Assembly (NCBI RefSeq): GCF_030684675.1
Contig: NZ_JAUXXZ010000081.1
Span: forward strand, 101,274 to 165,273
Length of the DNA stretch: 64,000 bases
Reading direction: 5' to 3'
Source: Daejeonella sp.
Lineage (GTDB): Bacteria; Bacteroidota; Bacteroidia; Sphingobacteriales; Sphingobacteriaceae
Shown: piece after piece, positions 26,653 through 36,065 of the stretch
Layout of the letters: every line of letters starts with the position of its first letter
How positions within the stretch are numbered: the stretch's first letter is position 1
Notes under the pieces: generated by a model
The model's database searches: none
What the model was told of the DNA's origin: nothing
The model's input: the letters and a program-made list of their open reading frames with translations, nothing else
Made by a program: the position numbers and the translations under genes

Positions 26653-27586
26653 AATTAGTTAGCTGGTCATTGCAGGACTTGAATTTATCGAAACCAAGTG
26701 CTTCAACATCGAGTTTAAATGCTTCGAAATCCTTACTGCTCATATTTTTAACCGGGAGTCTGAATTCACCACAGTCCATACCTGCCAATTTCATATATGC
26801 TTTCCCAACAGATATCCCGCCGTATTTGCCCAATAAGCGAATAAAATCAATTGATTTTTGCTGTAATTCCCCAGCCTTTTTCAAATCATTTGTATTAAAT
26901 GCTTCAATCAGCGCATAATAAATCGGAGCGATATAATTAAATGTACTCCCCACCGAGGCCTTTGTTCCAAGTGCTAGAGCGGAAAGCATATTCTCATCGC
27001 GTCCCCACATCATATCATATTTGCCATTTTGAAAATTCATACAGGATTGAAAATCCATAAAATCTTCATGCGTATATTTTATTCCTGCAAAGTTAGGAAT
27101 CTGCCCATCAATAGCCTTCAACAGGTCATACATGGCAATATTCACTCCTGTTAGAACGGGTATATGGTAATAGTAGAAAGGCATATTCGGAACTTGCTCT
27201 GCTACCGCTTTGCATGAACTTGCAAGAACCTCCGCATTTGCAGGTTTGAAATAAAATGGTCCAGTAAATGATACGGCATATAATTCAATTTGTTGTGCAT
27301 GCCTTGCGAGGTCAATACAATCAGCAATACATGTTCCACCCAGAAACATCATGACTTTAAACTCTTCGTCATGATTTGAACACGCTGCCCACGCTTCTGC
27401 GACAGCTTTTTTCTCGGCAAGTGTCAACGAAACACCCTCACCGGTAGATCCGCAAATAAAGGCACCAGTAACGCCATTCGACTTTAAAAATTTATAATAA
27501 TCTGGAATTAATGACAGATTTACCTCACCCATATTATCAAATGGAGTAAAGGGGGCAGATATTAAACCTTGCAAATGGTCTTTCAT
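26645..27586 (-). CDS. nanA: N-acetylneuraminate lyase (DHDPS/NAL family)
   Basis: 313-aa class I aldolase splitting N-acetylneuraminate into ManNAc and pyruvate. The carboxylate-binding GSTGEG is near residues 47-52. The catalytic Tyr is in YYYHIPVLTGVN (about residues 138-149), and the Schiff-base Lys is in FAGIKYTHED (about 164-173). The HIPxxTGV and KYT combination separates NAL from dihydrodipicolinate synthase. It is the first gene of the nanA-nanM-MFS-sialidase run downstream of susCD. No ManNAc epimerase gene is seen in the window. Confidence 0.92.
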   Translation of the reverse strand: MKDHLQGLISAPFTPFDNMGEVNLSLIPDYYKFLKSNGVTGAFICGSTGEGVSLTLAEKKAVAEAWAACSNHDEEFKVMMFLGGTCIADCIDLARHAQQIELYAVSFTGPFYFKPANAEVLASSCKAVAEQVPNMPFYYYHIPVLTGVNIAMYDLLKAIDGQIPNFAGIKYTHEDFMDFQSCMNFQNGKYDMMWGRDENMLSALALGTKASVGSTFNYIAPIYYALIEAFNTNDLKKAGELQQKSIDFIRLLGKYGGISVGKAYMKLAGMDCGEFRLPVKNMSSKDFEAFKLDVEALGFDKFKSCNDQLTNYE

Positions 27587-27601
27587 TTTACATAATTAAT
27601 T

Positions 27602-27622
27602 TAAGCACCTATAATGTGCTTA
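27602..27622. promoter_or_regulatory. Inverted repeat in front of nanA
   Basis: TAAGCAC (27602-27608) and GTGCTTA (27616-27622) around CTATAAT, in the leader of nanA. It may be a hairpin or a regulator site. An ATAATACAAAT word at 27731-27741 in the same spacer matches one arm of the palindrome at 32719-32747. Confidence 0.35.
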
Positions 27623-27782
27623 GCTATATTAAAACTATTTATCAGGATTATCAATACGGTTCGTTCATTTCGCAACTATTGAATCTTCACTGACTATATC
27701 AGAGCCATAGCGATCTGATTATCAATCGGAATAATACAAATTGCAGAAGCTGTTTTTCAACTCCTGCAATTTATTAAACTTA

Positions 27783-29354
27783 TCAGGTTCCCGGATAACC
27801 TGTATTTTGATCATTTTTCAAAGTTTCATCACTAGCCAGAGTGCTCCTATCGATAGGCCATAGTACTTTATGAGCTTCAGTACCTTTATCAAGTACACCT
27901 ACAAGCGGAAGATCTTTCCTGAAAACCAAAGGTTCAGCAGAACCATCCTGCATGCGACGCAGATCGTACCAACGCTTACCTTCAGCAACGAACTCCTTCC
28001 CTCTTTCCTCAAAAATAGCCAGCTCATTTTGCTCAAATGACCCGCTGATAAAAATTGGTGCAGCTGCAGCACCATGGGCGCGAACCCTTATCGTGTTGAT
28101 TTCAGTAGCAGGGCTTTCTCCCTGTTTATTTTTTATTTCAGCCAACAAAAGATAAGCTTCCGCCAAACGGTAGATGGGGAAATCATCCGAAAAACTACGG
28201 GCACCTTCAATAAAGGTTCCAAGGAACTTCCGGAGATTCAGTGCTTTAACTGTCCCCTTATTAAAGTTTAAAAAAGTAACATTCGCTCGGGTATCTGTAG
28301 TACCATATTTTGAATAAAGTTCATATTTGTATTCATAGCGGATGATAGTACCTCCACCGGCAACCTGCAATGGATCACTTGAAGGAATTGCGACACCTTT
28401 ATCATCAACATAGCCACTTAAGGGATCAGTGATTGCATAGATAAACTGTCCATAGTTATTTGTTGCTTCTCCTTGCTGATATCTTAAGGCAAAGATGATC
28501 TCATTATTACCACGACTTGCAGCTACAGCTGCTGAATTAAAAACATTAGCAAATGAAGGCTGCAAGCTGAACTTGCCAATAACCTGTTCAACAACTGTAC
28601 GGGCAGTTGCCAGATCTGCTGCTGTAGTAGTTGGGGCACTTCCATCAATTTTAACTTTCGCCGACCATAAATAAACTTCTGTTTGCAACATCTGACTGGC
28701 AGCTAATGACCACTGAGCTTTTTGGAATTTAGTTGTGTAATTAGCGGCAAAGCTGCTGACTGATTTATTCACATCACTCTTGATAAAATCCAAAGTTTCC
28801 TTCTCAGTTTTAGCACGTGCTAGATATGCGTCCTTGGATGTGGACGGGGTATTAGTTATGACTTTCGGTTCAAGGGCCAATGGCACTCTTCCATAGGTAC
28901 GATAAAGTTGAAAGTAATAATATGCTCTCAATCCATAAGCTTGTCCTAAATAATAAGATTTATCAGCAGCGCTTAAATAATCTGCCTTTTCAACCTGAAA
29001 AATAAAATTGTTAACCTGAAATATCGGTCCATAAAAACCTGCCCAATCGCTGATTCCGGGAGATGATTCACGAATATCCTGCCGTATAACTGCGGCAGAG
29101 TTTAGGGATGCTGTACCTGTGAAACTGGTACCCTCACGAAGGGTTCCTCCTCTTAATTCACCCAAGGTGAATATGGTGAATTGAAAACCTCTTAACTGGT
29201 TATGGAGTCCTACCATTGCTCCATCAACCTGTGATGTTGTTTTCCAAAAACTTTCACTGGCAAAATAATCTTCAGGAGTTAAATCCAGCTTTTGGCATGC
29301 GCTGAAAGTAAGGATCAGCACAATACTTAATATACTTCTATATATCTTTTTCAT
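27783..29354 (-). CDS. SusD-family glycan-binding lipoprotein (NanU-like)
   Basis: 523 aa. The lipoprotein signal ends LILTFSAC and is followed by the SusD N-terminus (LDLTPEDYFASESFWKTTSQ). TPR-like helices and the C-terminal RagB/SusD domain (EERGKEFVAEGKRWYDLRRM near residue 450-470) are recognisable. It pairs with the SusC gene immediately upstream and caps that porin at the outer membrane. The neighbouring nan genes suggest sialic acid or sialylated glycans as ligand; this is inference. Confidence 0.95.
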   Translation of the reverse strand: MKKIYRSILSIVLILTFSACQKLDLTPEDYFASESFWKTTSQVDGAMVGLHNQLRGFQFTIFTLGELRGGTLREGTSFTGTASLNSAAVIRQDIRESSPGISDWAGFYGPIFQVNNFIFQVEKADYLSAADKSYYLGQAYGLRAYYYFQLYRTYGRVPLALEPKVITNTPSTSKDAYLARAKTEKETLDFIKSDVNKSVSSFAANYTTKFQKAQWSLAASQMLQTEVYLWSAKVKIDGSAPTTTAADLATARTVVEQVIGKFSLQPSFANVFNSAAVAASRGNNEIIFALRYQQGEATNNYGQFIYAITDPLSGYVDDKGVAIPSSDPLQVAGGGTIIRYEYKYELYSKYGTTDTRANVTFLNFNKGTVKALNLRKFLGTFIEGARSFSDDFPIYRLAEAYLLLAEIKNKQGESPATEINTIRVRAHGAAAAPIFISGSFEQNELAIFEERGKEFVAEGKRWYDLRRMQDGSAEPLVFRKDLPLVGVLDKGTEAHKVLWPIDRSTLASDETLKNDQNTGYPGT

Positions 29355-29422
29355 CTGTTTATTTTTTGTTTTTTTAATATTGATGAGGTTGGGAATCCCA
29401 ATTTTACATTCATCATTCTTTG

Positions 29423-32400
29423 TTAAAATGTTAGCTGAGCTCCAAAAATCAAAGTCCGGGGTAAAGGATACCCTCCCGATCCTCCAATACCGATACTTCC
29501 TGACTCAGGAGAGTATAAAGTCGACTGACTGAAATAGGTTAGGTTTTGTCCTGAAATGGATAAATTAATGTTCTGACTTTTAATTTTATTTGCCCATTTA
29601 GATGGGAGTGAATAGGTTATATTAACCTCTCTTAATGCCAGGTAATCTCCCTTTTTATAGAACATACTGGATTCTCTGAATGTATTATTTTTATATAACT
29701 GATCAGCCCAGTAATAGGTTGGGAAAGTAGCATTTGTATTCTCGGGAGTGTAAGTATCAAACACATCGTCTGTCGTATTAAATGTTCCCTGTGCATTACT
29801 CAAAAACCATGATCTCGGTCCATCGTATTGAACAAATCCCAATGCATAATCAAACCTGGAATATAAAGAAAGGCTTTTCCATTTGAGGTTTGCTCCAAAA
29901 CCACCGATCCATTTGGGTACAGTACTTCCCATCCTAACCCTGTCAAAAGAGTTGATAGTTCCGTCACCATTAACATCCTGCCATTTTACATCTCCCAAAG
30001 CGATTGGAAAAACAGTTGCTTTCTGTGTTGTGGTCATTCCACTATAAATGCCCGGGCCAACTAAAACTTTAGCACCCAAAAGGTCTCTTCTGTTTGCGTC
30101 CTGATCCAGGTCAGCCTGCGTTCTGTAAAGATTCTGAGCAACGTAAGCATAAGCAACATTCGGATCCTGACCTTGTTGAGTTCCTCCCACAAATATCAAT
30201 TGTCCACTTTTCGGATCATAAACTTCAAACCCACCGATACGGTTATTTAGCAATCCATTTTCTGGCAGCTTTAACACCTTATTGGTATTGTAAGCCATGT
30301 TTGCGGAAAAATTAATGTTCAAGTCGCGTTTGCGCAGAACATTATAATTCAGATCAACTTCAACACCTCTGTTTTGCATACTACCATTATTTGTAGTTAA
30401 TGAGGTAAAACCAGAAGTTGCTGGCAATGTGAAGCTTGAAATCTTATCTGTTGTTTTACGATCATAGTAAGCAACAGAAAAATCAAGTCTGTCCAATAAG
30501 CGCGACTCTAATCCAATTTCATATGTCGCAGAACGCTCCCATAACAGATTAGGAAAAGGTAAACCGCCTGCTAAATACCCTATGCTTCCATTGTATTTAT
30601 TGGTCGAGTAAGACCCCTGCAGGCCATATTGACTTATACCACTTACATTTCCATTCTCTCCGTAACTAGCTCTTAATTTTAAGGAATTTACCACATTGCT
30701 AAAGGATTTAAAAAAATTTTCCTTGTGAATATTCCATCCGGCAGAAATACCTGGGAAATTACCCCATCGGTTGTTCAGTAATTTCGAGTATCCATCACGG
30801 CGGAAGGTCAGTGTTAAAAGGTATTTTTCATCAAAATCGTAATTTGCACGGCTAAAAAATGATAAAATACTCTCTCTATTATGGTAAGAATCAATTGCAC
30901 GTCTGTCCTTATCCGAGTTTGTTAAAGCAAGATCCATGAAATCATCTGAAGGAGAACCTGAACCTGAAGCCGAAAGACCCTTAGCATAGCTATCAAAGAA
31001 TTCTGATCCTGCCATTAGGTCAAAATGGTGTTTGTCAGATAATTTAGCCCTGTAGTTTAAGACACCATTATAGGTTTGATTGAGGCTACGTCCGAAGGAA
31101 GCGCTGCTTGAGCGGGTAACATTTATGTTTCCCGGACTGTTCAGGTAATCCCTGTTATAAGATTCAAAATGACCTTCATCATAGTACCAGTTTCCACTCG
31201 CTCTGAAACTCAGGTTGGGAAGAAAATCAACTTTAAAAGCTTGTGATAAAGTGAACTTATTACTGTTATTTCTTCTGATCAATTTAGCATCATTCACAGC
31301 AGGATTACCATCTGAAATATCCCTTCCTATTAACAAATCGCCCTTTTCATTTACACCTCTCATCGTTGGAGGAGCTCCTAAAGCACGGGTTAAATAGTTT
31401 CCTTCTCCAGAAGTAGCAGGATCCCGCCATTTTGCATCCGCAAAGTTCAAACTTGAGATTGATGTTAGCCATGGCTTTACTTTATATTCACCATTAAACA
31501 CAAAAGTTAGTCTTTTATAAAAGGTATTGATTGGCATTCCTGCTTCATCATAAGCACCTAATCCTGCATAATAACTTCCCTTTTCATTTCCGCCTGTCAT
31601 AGACACATTGTAATCTTGTGTTATGGCCTGATCACGCAAAGCAAAATCTTTATAACTGAAATTATTAAAGATCAACTCTCTACCAGTAATCGGATCAGTC
31701 ATAGTCTCCCAGCCATCTTGTAATTTTACTCTGTTTACATCATCCAGAAACATTGTGCTCCACACAGCTGTACCTGTTTTATTTCCATCTAAAAAATTAC
31801 CGCTTGCATCTTTAAATAAGTTTCCAGTACCAAAAGGACCAGTCGACGTCAATTGCGTTAATCTGCTTGGCTCGTATAAACCGGAAGTTTGAATGGCCTT
31901 CCTTGACCAATAGAGGTAATCTCTGGCATTTAAAAAGTTGAATGGAATATTTAATTTATTGACGCCAGTTTTACTCTTAAAAGAGATATTCGAAACACCT
32001 TCCTTACCCTTTTTAGTAGTAATTAAAATGACCCCGTTATTGGCTCTGGCACCATAAATAGCGGTTGCAGATGCATCTTTCAAAACTTCAATAGATTCGA
32101 TATCATCTTGATTTATATCACTAAAGCCACCACGTAGCAAACCATCAACTATAACCAATGGCGAACCACCTCCACCGTAAGTAGTTCCTCCACGTAATAC
32201 AATGTTAGGAACCGCTCCCGGTCTACCGGAAGTTTGCTGAACCCTTAATCCCGGAATAGTCCCTGCCAGAGCGGAAGCTGGATTTGAACGAATGCCAGTC
32301 TCCAGAATCTTAGGATCCAATTTTGAAACCGATCCGGTAATAGTCGATCTTTTTTGGGTTCCATATCCCAAAATAACTATTTCGTCCAATTGAGATACGT

Positions 32401-32704
32401 CCATTCTTAATGATACATTTATAATTTCAGAAGTGCCTATCCGGATCTCCTGAATTAAATATCCGACGAATCTAAACACAAGGATATCGTTTGTTGAAGC
32501 CTCAACAGAGTACTCTCCTTCTGCATTAGTTTGGGAAAGGGCAGATTTACCCTTTACCTGGATAGTAACACCTGGTAATGGGAGCTTATCATCTTCAGAA
32601 ATGACGCGACCTGTGATTCTACCGGTTTGAGCCTGTGCCACAGTAAACAGCAATAACGCAATTACCGAAAACAAGCACCTTAGTAAGGTATTTTTTGATT
32701 TCAT
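29423..32704 (-). CDS. SusC/RagA-type TonB-dependent outer-membrane transporter (NanO-like)
   Basis: 1093 aa with signal peptide (LFSVIALLLFTVAQAQ). A carboxypeptidase-D regulatory-like domain (GRITGRVISEDDKLPLPGVT, about residues 28-110) comes first, then the TonB box/plug (EIVILGYGTQKRSTITGSVS; SIEVLKDASATAIYGARAN) and a 22-strand barrel. It imports ligand delivered by the SusD partner, energised by TonB. It is first in the susC-susD-nanA-nanM-MFS-sialidase series and is divergent from a FadR-type regulator with a palindrome in between. Confidence 0.96.
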   Translation of the reverse strand: MKSKNTLLRCLFSVIALLLFTVAQAQTGRITGRVISEDDKLPLPGVTIQVKGKSALSQTNAEGEYSVEASTNDILVFRFVGYLIQEIRIGTSEIINVSLRMDVSQLDEIVILGYGTQKRSTITGSVSKLDPKILETGIRSNPASALAGTIPGLRVQQTSGRPGAVPNIVLRGGTTYGGGGSPLVIVDGLLRGGFSDINQDDIESIEVLKDASATAIYGARANNGVILITTKKGKEGVSNISFKSKTGVNKLNIPFNFLNARDYLYWSRKAIQTSGLYEPSRLTQLTSTGPFGTGNLFKDASGNFLDGNKTGTAVWSTMFLDDVNRVKLQDGWETMTDPITGRELIFNNFSYKDFALRDQAITQDYNVSMTGGNEKGSYYAGLGAYDEAGMPINTFYKRLTFVFNGEYKVKPWLTSISSLNFADAKWRDPATSGEGNYLTRALGAPPTMRGVNEKGDLLIGRDISDGNPAVNDAKLIRRNNSNKFTLSQAFKVDFLPNLSFRASGNWYYDEGHFESYNRDYLNSPGNINVTRSSSASFGRSLNQTYNGVLNYRAKLSDKHHFDLMAGSEFFDSYAKGLSASGSGSPSDDFMDLALTNSDKDRRAIDSYHNRESILSFFSRANYDFDEKYLLTLTFRRDGYSKLLNNRWGNFPGISAGWNIHKENFFKSFSNVVNSLKLRASYGENGNVSGISQYGLQGSYSTNKYNGSIGYLAGGLPFPNLLWERSATYEIGLESRLLDRLDFSVAYYDRKTTDKISSFTLPATSGFTSLTTNNGSMQNRGVEVDLNYNVLRKRDLNINFSANMAYNTNKVLKLPENGLLNNRIGGFEVYDPKSGQLIFVGGTQQGQDPNVAYAYVAQNLYRTQADLDQDANRRDLLGAKVLVGPGIYSGMTTTQKATVFPIALGDVKWQDVNGDGTINSFDRVRMGSTVPKWIGGFGANLKWKSLSLYSRFDYALGFVQYDGPRSWFLSNAQGTFNTTDDVFDTYTPENTNATFPTYYWADQLYKNNTFRESSMFYKKGDYLALREVNITYSLPSKWANKIKSQNINLSISGQNLTYFSQSTLYSPESGSIGIGGSGGYPLPRTLIFGAQLTF

Positions 32705-32718
32705 AATTCTTTAAATTA

Positions 32719-32747
32719 ATTTGTATTATGTATGACATAATACAAAT
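32719..32747. promoter_or_regulatory. Palindromic operator between susC and the FadR-type regulator
   Basis: ATTTGTATTATG (32719-32730) and CATAATACAAAT (32736-32747) are perfect 12-bp arms around TATGA. The centre reads TGTATGACA, like FadR/GntR operators. A near -7 box for susC (CATATTTG, minus strand, 32743-32750) overlaps the right arm, so binding would block susC transcription. Confidence 0.7.
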
Positions 32748-32859
32748 ATGTTTTTTTTATTTTATATTTCCAAATACTAGGGGAAATTATTTTGAGGAGC
32801 TGGAATATGAATACCGTTTTAAAAATCGATCTCGTTTAATTACTTTGCAACCGAAAAGA

Positions 32860-33567
32860 ATGAAAAAAATAAATACAGATAATAAGCTTCAAAAAATAGA
32901 TACCACCTCATTGGTTGACCGGGTTGAGAAGAGCATTATTGAATTTTTGACAGGGAAGAACCTGAAAGTTGGCGACTCAATTCCAAAAGAACTTGAGCTA
33001 TCTGCTGCTCTTGGAGTGAGCCGCACCGTCATAAGAGAGGCATTGTCGCGTTTACGAATGATCGGCTTACTTGAATCCAAAAAGAAAAAAGGATCCGTTA
33101 TCACCAGCCCGGATCTGATATCGATACTTAGTAAAAGTATGGATCCAAGGCTTCTGGATGATGAAACCTTAAAAGAAATTTTTGAAATGCGACTATCTCT
33201 TGAGATAGGAATGGCTGATTTCGTTGTAGAGCGTGCTACCGATGATGATATTAAGGAATTACGTCAGATTGTAGCCAATGACCCTCCCCGATCTTTTGAT
33301 ACCATGTTTTTAATTGAAGAAGAGATCAAATTTCATGGAAAACTATATGAAATTACGAGAAATGAAACATTGAAAAAATTTCAGAAACTCTTGCTCCCGG
33401 TATTTAATTATGTCCACCTTAGCGGGCTACTCAAGAAACCAATGATTAATAAAAGATATGCTTCACATAAAGAACTGGTAGATGTTATTGAAACCAGGGA
33501 TGCTGAAGCTTTCAGAAATGCGATGCGCAACCATCTTGAAAATCATTTCTCAAGATTATTTGGGTGA
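32860..33567 (+). CDS. FadR/GntR-family transcriptional regulator
   Basis: 235 aa from the ATG at 32860. An open frame extends upstream to 32728, but that part covers the operator and is atypical sequence. The N-terminal winged HTH (about residues 14-80, GDSIPKELELSAALGVSRTV, IREALSRLRMIGLLESKKKK) is followed by an all-helical FCD effector domain. His/Asp metal-ligand positions are visible (EIKFHGKLYEI, ASHKELVDVI). It probably represses the divergent susCD-nan genes until a sialic-acid-derived ligand binds, like the FadR-type NanR of enterobacteria. The effector is inferred. Confidence 0.9.
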   Translation: MKKINTDNKLQKIDTTSLVDRVEKSIIEFLTGKNLKVGDSIPKELELSAALGVSRTVIREALSRLRMIGLLESKKKKGSVITSPDLISILSKSMDPRLLDDETLKEIFEMRLSLEIGMADFVVERATDDDIKELRQIVANDPPRSFDTMFLIEEEIKFHGKLYEITRNETLKKFQKLLLPVFNYVHLSGLLKKPMINKRYASHKELVDVIETRDAEAFRNAMRNHLENHFSRLFG

Positions 33568-33702
33568 TTTTAGGCAATTGTTGCTTCATTAATGGTTTTT
33601 AGCACTCAGGCATAGTGAATATATCAAAAAATCACATGAAATAACTAACTCCTTGTTAAAATTACCTGCAATTATTTATATTTAAGTTTACAACAGGTAA
33701 CA

Positions 33703-34200
33703 ATGAAACGAAGGGAAATACTAAAAGGCTTAACAATTTTGCCACTAGCTGGAGTAGCAGGTGGTGCCATTGCCAATCAGACACTTGAGGAAAAATCAGA
33801 ATCTGTAAAGCTAGCAGCCGAAGAATGGCTTCCAAAGAAAGAATTGATTAAAACACCTGCAGGCTCCTGCCTTCGTTCAGGGCACTTATTGTTCATCGGT
33901 GGAATTGGTGGCTGGTATGCAAACCAAAGAGCTGAACCGGGAGATATTCAGGTGCAGATCCGCAGTGTTCTGACAACCATGAAGGGGATTCTGGAAGGTG
34001 CCGGATCATCCATGGCCAACGTGCTGAAGATACAGATGACTGTAGCCGAGCCAAACAAAAACATGGCAAAGCTTAATGAGGCTTATGCTGAGTTTTTCCC
34101 TGAAAATCCACCTGTACGTTCATACAGCGGGTCTAAAACGAGTCAGATGGGCAGGGAAGGGATCCTTTGTCAGGTGGCCTGTATCGCTTATGTTGATTAA
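33703..34200 (+). CDS. Exported RidA/YjgF-family protein, copy A
   Basis: 165 aa. Residues 1-26 (MKRREILKGLTILPLAGVAG) form a twin-arginine-type signal. The rest is a RidA fold: CLRSGHLLFIGGIGG, GDIQVQIRSVLTTMKGILEGAG and SSMANVLKIQMTV. Cytosolic RidA deaminates reactive enamines using an Arg and a Glu near its C-terminus. Here the Arg is kept (VRSYSG), but the EIEAIA segment reads QVACIA, so the Glu is absent and the reaction may differ. It is paired with a close paralogue 34 nt downstream, both possibly linked to the nan locus. Confidence 0.88.
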   Translation: MKRREILKGLTILPLAGVAGGAIANQTLEEKSESVKLAAEEWLPKKELIKTPAGSCLRSGHLLFIGGIGGWYANQRAEPGDIQVQIRSVLTTMKGILEGAGSSMANVLKIQMTVAEPNKNMAKLNEAYAEFFPENPPVRSYSGSKTSQMGREGILCQVACIAYVD

Positions 34201-34234
34201 TTAAACGCATTTAAAATTTTAATAAAATAATATT

Positions 34235-34789
34235 ATGGATCGCAGAAAGGTTCTAAAAAGTCTGAGTCTTCTTCCTTTAGCAGGTGCAGCAGCAGCTATT
34301 CCTACAGAAGTCAATGCTCAAAACAAAAAACAAAAGGGACAATGGACACCCAAAAAAGAGGTAATCCGGCGGAGTAACAGCGGAGGCAATACAAATCCTA
34401 CAGTTGCTGCCCCGGCAGCAGGCGGAGCCCCAAGACCGGGAGGAGTATTATCGGGATGTATCCGTTCAGGGCATCTCTTATTCCTCTCAGGAATCGGAGG
34501 CTGGTATGCTGAAAGACGTAAAGAGCCGGGAGATATTCAGGTGCAAATACGCAGCGCATTAGACACCATGAAAGAAGTACTTGAAGGTGCAGGATCGTCA
34601 ATGGCTAATGTGCTCAAAGTACACATGACTGTCGCAGAGCCAAATAAAAATATTGCTACCCTTAACGAAGCTTACCGTGGATATTTTCCAGATCCTGCAC
34701 CGGTACGTTCATACACAGGATGCGGAACTGATCTGATGGGAAGGGACGGGATTCTTGTACAAATTGATTGTATTGCTTACGTAGATTAA
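34235..34789 (+). CDS. Exported RidA/YjgF-family protein, copy B
   Basis: 184 aa and a tandem paralogue of the preceding gene, with long shared blocks (EPGDIQVQIRS, EGAGSSMANVLK, TVAEPNKN). It carries a Tat-like signal (MDRRKVLKSLSLLPLAG). An extra Gly/Pro/Ala/Asn-rich linker of about 25 residues follows it. The usual catalytic Glu position reads QIDCIA. Duplication with divergence suggests a heteromeric complex; RidA proteins form trimers. A strong terminator follows at 34801. Confidence 0.88.
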   Translation: MDRRKVLKSLSLLPLAGAAAAIPTEVNAQNKKQKGQWTPKKEVIRRSNSGGNTNPTVAAPAAGGAPRPGGVLSGCIRSGHLLFLSGIGGWYAERRKEPGDIQVQIRSALDTMKEVLEGAGSSMANVLKVHMTVAEPNKNIATLNEAYRGYFPDPAPVRSYTGCGTDLMGRDGILVQIDCIAYVD

Positions 34790-34800
34790 AAAGGGCATAA

Positions 34801-34834
34801 AAAAGGGCAGGATGCAAATGCATCCTGCCCTTTT
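34801..34834. terminator. Bidirectional rho-independent terminator
   Basis: AAAAGGGCAGGATGC (34801-34815) and GCATCCTGCCCTTTT (34820-34834) pair perfectly around AAAT, with T runs on both strands. It lies between the convergent RidA-B and isomerase/epimerase genes. Confidence 0.9.
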
Positions 34835-34880
34835 TTATTTATTTGGCAACCCATCCTTGTTGTTTTATACAAGTACCAAC

Positions 34881-35819
34881 CTATACCCCTGCCTTTTGAA
34901 GAACTTCCAATGTTTTTCTGAGTCCGGCTTCTGCCACCATCATTAGATCTTCCTTCCAATACTCCGGATTATACATCTCTAATGAAATACATCCTTTATA
35001 CCCGGTTCCCTTCAAATCTTTGAAGATTTGCGGCAAAGGCAAAATTCCATCTCCGGGATAAACCCTGTGCGAATCATTAAGTTGATCCAATGGCGGAGCT
35101 GCAGGAGCATCATTAAACTGGAAAATAGCGATCATATCACCTCTGAGTAATTTAATACCCTCAAAACCACCTTCGCTGATATACATGTGGTAAACATCAG
35201 GAATGACCATCGCTTTGGGATGATTGGCATCCAGGGCAATACCTACTGCCTGTCCCATAGTTTTAACAGGAAAATATTTAACAAAGACCAATGCCGGATT
35301 CAATTTATAGTCATTGATCCCCATTTCAATAATATCCCGGTAGCGATCAGCGGCCCATTTTTGATTATAATTTACGCCAATGGTATTGGGTATGGTCTGT
35401 ATATGCTGAGCACCAATATCGGCAGCCATCCGCATCCGGTTACGGGTATCTGTTAATGACTTATCCCATAATTCCTTAGTGGGTGGTAAGGCATTCCAAA
35501 GTCCGATTACGCTCGGTACGAATAAACCATTATCCTTTATTTCTTTACCAAGATCTTTCAGGTTACCGCCATCTGCCTCAAACTTTTGCAATTCGCCATC
35601 CCATGGTTCAATAGCATCATAACCGGCTTTGGCCGCAATCCTGACCTTCTCTTTTAAAGATGCAGGCCTAATGGTAGCTGTATCGAGGCAAACCGGCCAT
35701 GGACTCTTCCCTTTCTGGTACCTTTTCTCCTTATTTTGAAGACCCGCAACTGCAATGCCCGGTATCGAACCAGCCGCGATACCGGCTGCTCCCAGAGTAA
35801 TGAATTTTCTACGTTCCAT
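34881..35819 (-). CDS. Exported sugar phosphate isomerase/epimerase-like TIM-barrel protein
   Basis: 312 aa with a Tat-like signal (MERRKFITLGAAGIAAGSIPG). The xylose-isomerase-like AP-endonuclease-2 fold is indicated by AGYDAIEPWDGEL, HIQTIPNTIG, VIPDVYHMYISEGG, FQFNDAP, and YKGCISLEMYNPEYW near the C-terminus. These carry the metal-binding Glu, Asp and His positions. Members with signal peptides are common in Bacteroidetes glycan loci. The substrate is unknown. Confidence 0.85.
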   Translation of the reverse strand: MERRKFITLGAAGIAAGSIPGIAVAGLQNKEKRYQKGKSPWPVCLDTATIRPASLKEKVRIAAKAGYDAIEPWDGELQKFEADGGNLKDLGKEIKDNGLFVPSVIGLWNALPPTKELWDKSLTDTRNRMRMAADIGAQHIQTIPNTIGVNYNQKWAADRYRDIIEMGINDYKLNPALVFVKYFPVKTMGQAVGIALDANHPKAMVIPDVYHMYISEGGFEGIKLLRGDMIAIFQFNDAPAAPPLDQLNDSHRVYPGDGILPLPQIFKDLKGTGYKGCISLEMYNPEYWKEDLMMVAEAGLRKTLEVLQKAGV

Positions 35820-35898
35820 AGGTTAGGATTAAAATATTTCTGAAGGCAAACCTTATATTAATATGAATTCGACATATAAATAAAGACAATCAATATTT

Positions 35899-36030
35899 AA
35901 CCACATAGTTTAATTAATACTATGATTTAAATTACACACAGTCTGTAACTACAACAGATTGAAGCGAAGCTTCAGGAAAATGTGGCTTTAAAGAAAAGCA
36001 GCAGCTATTAATCTATGTTTCTATGTGGTT
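35899..36030. repeat. Inverted repeat in the enolase downstream spacer
   Basis: AACCACATAG (35899-35908) and CTATGTGGTT (36021-36030) are perfect inverted copies around about 110 nt. The second is followed by a T run (TTTTTTAAAA), so it may contribute to termination. No gene lies here. Confidence 0.4.
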
Positions 36031-36065
36031 TTTTAAAATTGTATCGTGTTCAGGTTAAATTAAAT

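Noticed and set aside
32728..32859. A longer N-terminus for the FadR-type regulator
   Set aside because: The extension runs through the palindromic operator and promoter region and has no regulator-like sequence.
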